Shown here in pieces: positions 58,542 to 64,000 of a DNA stretch of 64,000 nt (position 1 is the stretch's first letter; the number at the start of each line of letters is the position of its first letter). The stretch lies in NCBI GenBank assembly GCA_963542675.1, contig CAUTXC010000002.1:1-64000 (forward strand), given 5' to 3'. Origin of the DNA: Saccharimonas sp963542675. Lineage in GTDB: Bacteria; Patescibacteriota; Saccharimonadia; Saccharimonadales; Saccharimonadaceae. The notes beneath the pieces are model-generated. The model did not search any database. It was given only the letters and a program-made list of their open reading frames with translations, and was not told where the DNA came from. The translations under genes were made by a program, and so were the position numbers.

Positions 58542-59246
58542 CTAATTAACAATCCCAAAATCCTGCAGCTGCTGCGCCTCTGCTACCGACCAATCGGCAA
58601 TCGCTGTGCGCCGTAGCGCCGCGCAGTACGCCCCTGTCCCAAGCTGTCTGCCAATATCTACCGCCAGGCTGCGAATGTACGTACCACTGCTCACCCGCGT
58701 GCGAATGACGAGCCGCGGATACTGATACTCTAGCACCTCGAGCGAGTGGATCGTAATGGTGCGCTCCGGCAACTCCACTTCCTTACCATCGCGCGCGAGT
58801 TTATAGGCTCGCTGGCCATTAATCTTTATAGCACTAAAGATTGGTGGCCGCTGGCGAATCTCGCCAATGAAGCGCTGCAGCACCTTATCGAGCTGCTGAC
58901 GTGATGGTGGTGTGATGGATTCCTCTGCATCTTCTGGTAGATAGGGTGTTATCTCCCCTTCTGGGTCGCCCGTGGTGCTGGTTTGGCCCAGGATAATCGT
59001 CGCTTCGTACGTCTTGTCGAGCTTGGTGTAGCGCATGGCATTGCGGCACTCCGTGCCCGTCACCAGCAGCAAAAAGCCCGTCGCAAAGGGGTCAAGTGTA
59101 CCACAGTGCCCCACCTTCACCTTCTTGCCAGCCTGCTGGCTCAGCACCCGCCGCACCCGCGCCACCACTCCAAAGCTCGTCATACCAGCTGGCTTGTCGA
59201 TATGGAGAATGCGGTTATATGATGAATCGGATGTTTGGTGCGTCAT
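58542..59246 (-). CDS. truB: tRNA pseudouridine-55 synthase
   Basis: This 234-residue protein makes pseudouridine 55 in the T-loop of tRNAs. It has HIDKPAGMTSFGVVARVR, the catalytic motif KVGHCGTLDPFATGFL with the active-site Asp, YEATIILGQTSTTGD, and RVSSGTYIRSLAVDIG. The C-terminal PUA domain is missing or very short, which is common in small TruB forms. The ATG is 6 bases after an extended -10, with no ribosome site. Confidence 0.96.
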   Translation of the reverse strand: MTHQTSDSSYNRILHIDKPAGMTSFGVVARVRRVLSQQAGKKVKVGHCGTLDPFATGFLLLVTGTECRNAMRYTKLDKTYEATIILGQTSTTGDPEGEITPYLPEDAEESITPPSRQQLDKVLQRFIGEIRQRPPIFSAIKINGQRAYKLARDGKEVELPERTITIHSLEVLEYQYPRLVIRTRVSSGTYIRSLAVDIGRQLGTGAYCAALRRTAIADWSVAEAQQLQDFGIVN

Positions 59247-59252
59247 GTGGTT

Positions 59253-59261
59253 AGTATAGCA
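59253..59261 (-). promoter_or_regulatory. Extended -10 promoter of truB, 6 bases from the ATG
   Basis: Minus-strand TGCTATACT (hexamer 59253-59258), then AACCAC and ATG. Confidence 0.65.
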
Positions 59262-59335
59262 TGATGATAAAGATTATGAGATTGTATTGTCTTCAGTTAG
59301 CGCGTTTTTCTAACATTATAATACCGCAAGGGGTA

Positions 59336-59381
59336 TTGACAATTATTGTGTCATATGCGACTCTCGAGATATTACTATAAT
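59336..59381 (+). promoter_or_regulatory. Upstream region of the small acidic protein gene
   Basis: TTGACAATTATTGTGTCA (59336-59353) is an imperfect inverted repeat that could be an operator. TATAAT at 59376-59381 lies 19 bases before the start codon. The two are too far apart to be a normal -35/-10 pair. Confidence 0.35.
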
Positions 59382-59400
59382 ACTTAAAGGAGTCGTCAAT

Positions 59401-59601
59401 ATGGAAGTATTTAAGCCACACGAGCAAGGTAGCACAGAGAAACTCGACGAAGAGATGGCTAAATATTATGGCATACCGATAGAATCTGCACGTGAGCTTG
59501 CCAGTAAGCTAGAAGCGGACGCTCTTAGAGTTGCTACCGAGACGGGAATCGGACAACGAGCCCTTTCCGGCGAGCAATCGGATTCGTCGAATGAGAGCTG
59601 A
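59401..59601 (+). CDS. Small acidic soluble protein of unknown function
   Basis: This 66-residue protein starts MEVFKPHEQGSTEKLDEEMA and is rich in Glu and Ser with one central helix (IESARELASKLEADALRVA). No membrane segment and no recognised family. AAAGGAG lies 8 bases before the ATG, and a terminator follows about 100 bases downstream. Confidence 0.6.
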   Translation: MEVFKPHEQGSTEKLDEEMAKYYGIPIESARELASKLEADALRVATETGIGQRALSGEQSDSSNES

Positions 59602-59705
59602 CGCTAAACATTCATATGCTCTTTCGATAGAGCAAAGAGCACGGTTGGAGATGGCAGTTGTTTGTTTTAACTTAGTCGATGTAACATACATCTAACACCT
59701 CACCG

Positions 59706-59733
59706 AAAACCGGCTAAATCATGGCCGGTTTAT
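59706..59733. terminator. Bidirectional terminator between convergent genes
   Basis: AAACCGGC and GCCGGTTT pair around a 9-base loop, with short T-runs on both sides. It separates the small acidic protein gene from the DHH-like gene. Confidence 0.75.
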
Positions 59734-59777
59734 CGTGTCATTTCTCATTTAGTGGCAGAAGCAAGCCAGCAGCCTCC

Positions 59778-61322
59778 CTACTTCTCCGGTACGTGGAATT
59801 GCGATGGGTTAGCTTGGTCTTTCTTGGCCTTAGCCTCAGATTGGAGCGCAGCATCAAGTTGGGCCATGGGGTTATCGGCATCAGGGCCAGGCAGCGGTGG
59901 CACACCTGGTGGCAATGGTGGCAAGCTAGAGAAATCTGGCATTGGTGGCAATGGTGGCAGAGCCGGCCCTTCGGCATCATCAGCTGGTGCGGCACGGTGC
60001 TTGGCGTCGAGGTCGGCCAGGGTTTCTTTGCCCGTTGGCGGCGGAAGAATGTCGTCGTTGTGAGCCATCGGCACACGCGGCATGTCATTCACATTGGGGA
60101 CGGTTGGCTCATGGTCAAGTGCTGCCGTGGCGGCATTGAGTGGCGCTTGGCTACCTGGTGTGTCGTCACTGTCGAGGTAACGCCCACCCTTGTGCGAGAG
60201 GATGGTCTTGTTGCGGCCATTCTCACGCTCGCGGCGCTTGTCATCGGCCGCTTGCTTGGTAGTAGCATTAAGCGTGCCACCTAGGCTCGGCTCATTAAGT
60301 GGTGTTTCAATGGGTTGACGCCATGGCTCAGCGCTGCTGTTGCGTCCTGATGAGCGGCGCGGGGCTGGCGCGGGTTCGGGCTGTGGATTATTCTTGGCCA
60401 GTTGCTGGGCTAGCTCAGCTTCGTCGGCGTCGGTCTGGCTTAACTTTTTTTTTCCAGCCTCAGCGTTGTGCGAGATAACGAGTGACTTGTCTTTGTTATT
60501 TGCCTGAGCAGGCTTCTTGTTGGCAGGCTTGGCAGGCATTGGGCCTGCAGCGAGCTGCTTGGCCTCGGCGAGCTTGGCCGCAATCAGCTGCTGGTCACCG
60601 CCAGCACTCATCAATTGTGCGGCGAGGGTCATAACACGCGAAGTGGTCTTTTCGTTACTAAAGCGCTCAGTGGCCGCTACAATGCCGGTCAAAAAGGCCG
60701 TGGCAATATGCTTGTCCAAAAGCGGCTGCTCATCATCCGTATTATCAAAGCCCTGAGCGAGGCTTGCCGCGAGCTCACTATAGCTGCTAGCCTGAGGATC
60801 CGTCCAGACGATATTGCCCAGCGTACCTGGCGCATCGATGTGCAGCGCTGCCACTGGCGACTCGCGCAAGATGCGGCCATGCCCCTTGAGTGCTGGGTCG
60901 AGGTCATCCTCGCTGCGCACACCGATCGTCACAACGAACTGCACATTGTAGTCACCCTGGCTAAATTCCAAATCACTCTGGCTAATCGTTGCGCGGTACG
61001 GCGTGATGAAAATCTTAACGAGGTCGCCATCGAGCTTGTAGCGCAAATGGTCGGCCTTTTCCTTATCAAGGGCAATGATGAAATCTCGCAGACTATCCAC
61101 CGTGCTCTCAAAGGTACGCTCTGGCTCAAGGAAGCCTACTGCCGTTGGTACATCCCCACTAAAGACGGCTGTGGCGTGCTTGTCGAGCTTGTTGAGCAAA
61201 AGCGTCAACCCCAGTGCCGCACTCAGCTCATCTACCGTAGGGTGGGCATTGACTGCCACCAAAATATTATTACTCTCACCTAGTTTGTCGATGATTTGTT
61301 GCCGCACCTTTATCTCGTCCAT
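59778..61322 (-). CDS. Degenerate DHH-like protein with long disordered tail
   Basis: This protein of about 514 residues starts MDEIKVRQQIIDKLGESNN. The first 260 residues follow the fold of DHH phosphoesterases (oligoribonuclease/pAp-phosphatase type): ILVAVNAHPTVDELSAALGL replaces the usual HxxPDxDAxGS, and no DHH motif is visible, so catalysis is probably lost. The last 250 residues are Pro/Ala/Asp-rich and probably unstructured (LPPLPPMPDFSSLPPLPPG). A TTG eight codons upstream (61346) is an alternative start. Function unknown; a binding or scaffold role is inference. Confidence 0.75.
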   Translation of the reverse strand: MDEIKVRQQIIDKLGESNNILVAVNAHPTVDELSAALGLTLLLNKLDKHATAVFSGDVPTAVGFLEPERTFESTVDSLRDFIIALDKEKADHLRYKLDGDLVKIFITPYRATISQSDLEFSQGDYNVQFVVTIGVRSEDDLDPALKGHGRILRESPVAALHIDAPGTLGNIVWTDPQASSYSELAASLAQGFDNTDDEQPLLDKHIATAFLTGIVAATERFSNEKTTSRVMTLAAQLMSAGGDQQLIAAKLAEAKQLAAGPMPAKPANKKPAQANNKDKSLVISHNAEAGKKKLSQTDADEAELAQQLAKNNPQPEPAPAPRRSSGRNSSAEPWRQPIETPLNEPSLGGTLNATTKQAADDKRRERENGRNKTILSHKGGRYLDSDDTPGSQAPLNAATAALDHEPTVPNVNDMPRVPMAHNDDILPPPTGKETLADLDAKHRAAPADDAEGPALPPLPPMPDFSSLPPLPPGVPPLPGPDADNPMAQLDAALQSEAKAKKDQANPSQFHVPEK

Positions 61323-61510
61323 AGCTCCTACTTTTGCCTTACCCAAAACTCCATCTATCCTACCATAAGTAATTTCGTTTCGTCAATGGCAAGTCACGGT
61401 TAACAGAGGTAAGTATGCGAAGTATCGCACCTTTCTTTGTGCAAAAATTCCCAAAATGTGTGATCCTTATATCTCACACTATTCCGTAACAGTTACTCTA
61501 GCCTACATAC

Positions 61511-61540
61511 AAAAGACACCTCTCCCTTGAGGTGTCTTTT
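61511..61540. terminator. Terminator of rpsT
   Basis: AAAAGACACCTC and GAGGTGTCTTTT pair exactly around a 6-base loop, ending in T-runs on both strands. Confidence 0.9.
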
Positions 61541-61562
61541 GTATATGCTCGTGCCTATTGCC

Positions 61563-61817
61563 TTACGCAAGCTTGACGCCAGCAGCCTTGGCAGCCTTGG
61601 CGAGCGATGCCTTGCGGCGGCTTGCGGTGTTTTTCTTGAGCAAACCCTTCTTGACGGCTTTGTCAAGTTCGCTCTGGGCCTGGCTCAGGGCAGCAGCGCT
61701 TGGCTCAGCAGCGAAGGCCTTGGTGCTAGCCTTGATGGCGCGCTTGGTAGCAATGTTGCGCTGGCGGCGAGTAGCCGTTTGCTTCATGCGTTTGACAGCT
61801 GATTTGATGATGGGCAT
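61563..61817 (-). CDS. rpsT: 30S ribosomal protein bS20
   Basis: This 84-residue protein starts MPIIKSAVKRMKQTATRRQRN and has the three-helix S20 layout rich in Lys, Arg and Ala, with KGLLKKNTASRRKASLAKAA near the end. It binds 16S rRNA in the 30S body. GAGGAAA precedes the ATG. In many bacteria rpsT lies beside holA, as it nearly does here. Confidence 0.95.
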   Translation of the reverse strand: MPIIKSAVKRMKQTATRRQRNIATKRAIKASTKAFAAEPSAAALSQAQSELDKAVKKGLLKKNTASRRKASLAKAAKAAGVKLA

Positions 61818-61917
61818 TAATTTCCTCTATCGCTTGTTATTATGGGTTAGTACTACAATCAAGCGCTCATTATAAGGCATGGCGCAGGATTTGTAAATAG
61901 CCAGGCCACCACAGGGG

Positions 61918-62439
61918 CTACCGACGCTCACTCTTTTGCGGCCGCAGCAGCACATACCACAGGTAGAGCGAACCAGCGATGGTGAGCACGAGCCCAGACG
62001 TCCACGGTACAGGCCCATCAAGGAATGTGTTGTACGGCACACCGGTGTGGAGAATGTGGTGGAAGAGTGTATACTTCACCATGTCGGCAACAGGATAAGC
62101 AAGGATAGCGACGATGGCAATCCCCTGCTTTCCTTTGCTCCGGATGGCTCGGGAGCGAAGCGCTGTATAGGCAAGGTAGATGGCTTGGATAGCAAGATTA
62201 ATACCGAAGATAAACAAGATATTCGGCACTGTCATATCAGGTGCCAATCCGGTTGGCCGGCCGCCACTTGATGTAACAACCGTATGTGCACGCCACCCAA
62301 TAAAGATATCGACAAACGCCTGACAGGCCAGTGCAAGGCTCGCAATGAGTAGGCATGCGCGCACGCCATACTGCCGTCTCAGCGAATGCTGCTGTGTGTG
62401 CACCGTCTGAGTGGTAACTGTTGTCTGTACTGTAGCCAT
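61918..62439 (-). CDS. Four-helix membrane protein of unknown function
   Basis: This protein of about 173 residues starts MATVQTTVTTQTVHTQQHSL and has four membrane helices, at about residues 30-50 (CLLIASLALACQAFVDIFIG), 70-95, 105-125 and 140-165. No recognised domain or charged catalytic motif. AAGGAGG lies 5 bases before the ATG. It sits between rpsT and holA on the same strand and may belong to their transcript. Confidence 0.7.
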   Translation of the reverse strand: MATVQTTVTTQTVHTQQHSLRRQYGVRACLLIASLALACQAFVDIFIGWRAHTVVTSSGGRPTGLAPDMTVPNILFIFGINLAIQAIYLAYTALRSRAIRSKGKQGIAIVAILAYPVADMVKYTLFHHILHTGVPYNTFLDGPVPWTSGLVLTIAGSLYLWYVLLRPQKSERR

Positions 62440-62550
62440 ATACACCTCCTTGGCATTGCAGTGGTGTTTGTATGGTGATAGTATACCACGTTCTTATACA
62501 CCAAGTGCTTTATCTGTCTAACGCTCACGCATCTACCTAGGCCGCCCACA

Positions 62551-63492
62551 CTACCGCCCCGCCACCGCAAACAAGAAGCTCTCCACTGCATCCCACGGTG
62601 GTATGCCCGTTGTCTTCATGTCGGCATCAAGCTGAGCAGCCCGCTGGGTGAGAGTGCGGATATCAGCTGGCGCGACCTGCGTGGTGAGCAGCTTGGTTTT
62701 TTTGACGACGTAGGGGTGGAGCGAGAGCTCGCGCGCAATCTCTGCCTCCCCTGCCTCGCCATAGCATGCAATCGCCGCCAGTTGAGTCCACTGCGCCCAA
62801 ATAAGCGCTGCAGTTTGGTATGGATCATGACTCAGGCGCAGCTCATCTAAGGCAGCGCGCAAAGCTGAGCCTCGGCGCTCCACCGCGAGGGTTACAACAT
62901 CAAAGACCGAGAACTCACGGGCCGGTGGCAACACGGTGGCAATTGCATCATCGGTAATGGTGTCGAGCTGAGCCAACGCGTCGATGGCGTGCGCCAGCTG
63001 CAGCTGGTCGATCGACCCGCCATATCCCTTTTCATCCGGCACCAGAGCTCGCTCTACCATACTGCGCACATGCGCTGGGCTCAGCGACACGCCGCGTGCA
63101 TTGGCGAGCTGGCGCAGCCACCGCTCGGCGGCAGGGCGCTGGCGGTCGGTTAGTGGGTCAGCAGCGATGATAGTCGCGGCTTTGTGCACTGCTTTGTACG
63201 TTTTGGTGCGTTTATCGACCCCTGGCTCTACCAGCACAAGCGTCGTCTCGTCAGGAATATCATGGGCCCACTGGCCAAGCTGCTCCCAGAGGTCTGGGCG
63301 CTCAGACAGGCGTCGCAGCACAATGAGCCGCTGCGCCGCAAAGAGCGACACACCGCGCACCAGCTCAGCTAAGCCCGCAGCATCAAGCTGCTGAGTATCG
63401 ATGTGTTCTGCTGGCACTGGCGCGTGCTGAGTAATCTTCGCCAGCTCTTGCTCTGCTACGTAGCTATTCTTCCCCACGATGAGATAAAGCAT
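62551..63492 (-). CDS. holA: DNA polymerase III subunit delta
   Basis: This 313-residue protein is the clamp-loader wrench that opens the beta clamp. It starts MLYLIVGKNSYVAEQELAKI, the truncated P-loop of HolA (no GKT), and contains LAELVRGVSLFAAQRLIVLR, WAHDIPDETTLVLVEPG and VFDVVTLAVERRGSALRAALDEL. The order of domains is normal. The start is three bases after the mutM stop, with GGGGGAG as ribosome site, so it is coexpressed with mutM. Confidence 0.93.
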   Translation of the reverse strand: MLYLIVGKNSYVAEQELAKITQHAPVPAEHIDTQQLDAAGLAELVRGVSLFAAQRLIVLRRLSERPDLWEQLGQWAHDIPDETTLVLVEPGVDKRTKTYKAVHKAATIIAADPLTDRQRPAAERWLRQLANARGVSLSPAHVRSMVERALVPDEKGYGGSIDQLQLAHAIDALAQLDTITDDAIATVLPPAREFSVFDVVTLAVERRGSALRAALDELRLSHDPYQTAALIWAQWTQLAAIACYGEAGEAEIARELSLHPYVVKKTKLLTTQVAPADIRTLTQRAAQLDADMKTTGIPPWDAVESFLFAVAGR

Positions 63493-63495
63493 TGG

Positions 63496-64000
63496 CTACT
63501 CCCCCACTTTCGCCTGGCACACTGGGCAAATGTGCGTCCCGCGGCCTGCCACACGAATCTTCATAATTTCTACGTCGGGGTGGCGCGGGCAGGGCTGCCC
63601 CTCACGGCGAAACACCTGCGCAAAGGCCAGGTAGCTCCCCTTCTTACCTTCAGCATCGACGTAATTGCGGTCGGTGCTGCCACCCTTATCAATACTGAGC
63701 TGCAGCACCTGCCGAATATGAGCAAAGAGCGCGGCAAGCTGCTCATCATCCACCATACGCACCCGCGTGGCGGGGTGGAGCTGCGTCATCCATAGCGATT
63801 CATCGGCATAGATATTCCCCACGCCAGCGATGGTCGTTTGGTCAAGGATGGCTGCCTTGATGGTCGTACCATTGCGCCGGCGGATACGCGTGATAAACTG
63901 CGCTGCCGTCGTATGCGGATCAAGCGGCTCGGGCCCGACTTTTTGCATAAAGGGCAGCTGCGCCACCTCTGGTGTGGGGTAGAGCTTCATCCAGCCAAAT
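63496..64000 (-). CDS. mutM: Formamidopyrimidine-DNA glycosylase, C-terminal part (gene runs past the window edge)
   Basis: About 168 C-terminal residues of Fpg/MutM are present; the open frame continues past base 64000 (FGWMKLYPTPEV), so the catalytic N-terminal Pro is outside the window. Seen are ILDQTTIAGVGNIYADESLW, the helix-two-turn-helix that binds DNA, and the zinc finger QPCPRHPDVEIMKIRVAGRGTH followed by ICPVC. The second zinc ligand is His (CPRH) where most enzymes have Cys. It removes oxidised purines. Confidence 0.95.
   Translation of the reverse strand, partial: FGWMKLYPTPEVAQLPFMQKVGPEPLDPHTTAAQFITRIRRRNGTTIKAAILDQTTIAGVGNIYADESLWMTQLHPATRVRMVDDEQLAALFAHIRQVLQLSIDKGGSTDRNYVDAEGKKGSYLAFAQVFRREGQPCPRHPDVEIMKIRVAGRGTHICPVCQAKVGE

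Overview
The window looks like part of the chromosome of a Saccharibacteria (TM7) / Patescibacteria-type bacterium. The inference rests on a two-block type IV pilus system of the kind common in that phylum, compact single-copy housekeeping genes, RNase J, few biosynthetic genes, many unrecognised small soluble or single-pass proteins, and standard genetic code. No rRNA gene, CRISPR array, insertion sequence or prophage was found. Taxonomy is inferred from gene content only. Most genes lie on the minus strand, and the plus strand is poor in G outside genes, which fits a minus leading strand.

Layout. 0.1-5.0 kb: pilin and minor-pilin genes with the prepilin peptidase. 5.1-6.8 kb: a PH-domain membrane protein and a membrane-anchored parvulin-type foldase. 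7.2-8.7 kb: a small membrane protein, tRNA-Arg(CCT) and an AT-rich DUF3800 gene. 8.8-15.6 kb: the pilus motor operon pilM-N-O-(small protein)-B-T-C. 15.8-18.2 kb: a very large secreted protein. 18.7-21.5 kb: ychF, a CPBP protease and tlyA. 21.5-23.2 kb and 25.0-27.9 kb: two AT-rich, G-poor islands nearly without genes, flanking efp and rpsF-ssb-rpsR. 28-31.5 kb: an unknown acidic protein, rpsL-rpsG and an isolated pheA. 31.3-36.7 kb: ftsK and RNase J. 36.9-40.5 kb: an unknown membrane protein and an Rrf2 regulator with a YhgE/Pip membrane protein. 40.7-44.2 kb: small unknown genes, a methyltransferase split by a G-run frameshift and a family-4-like uracil-DNA glycosylase. 44.6-48.0 kb: PadR regulator, ABC ATPase and FtsX-type permease. 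48.3-57.8 kb: pnp, a spherulin-4-type surface glycosidase, rpsO, an acetyltransferase and several unknown proteins. 57.8-64 kb: an epimerase, truB, a degenerate DHH-like protein, rpsT, holA and the start-truncated mutM.

The most striking general signal is promoter placement. Many genes have an extended -10 element (TGnTAtAcT-like) only 6-9 bases before the start codon, so their mRNAs should be leaderless or nearly so. Other genes have ordinary Shine-Dalgarno leaders. The tRNA-Arg promoter has the same spacing. A second signal is a three-copy intergenic hairpin element of about 100-130 bp whose outer arms differ in sequence but still pair, accompanied twice by a second short repeat. These two observations, and the two gene-poor islands with possible microproteins, are the best candidates for something undescribed.
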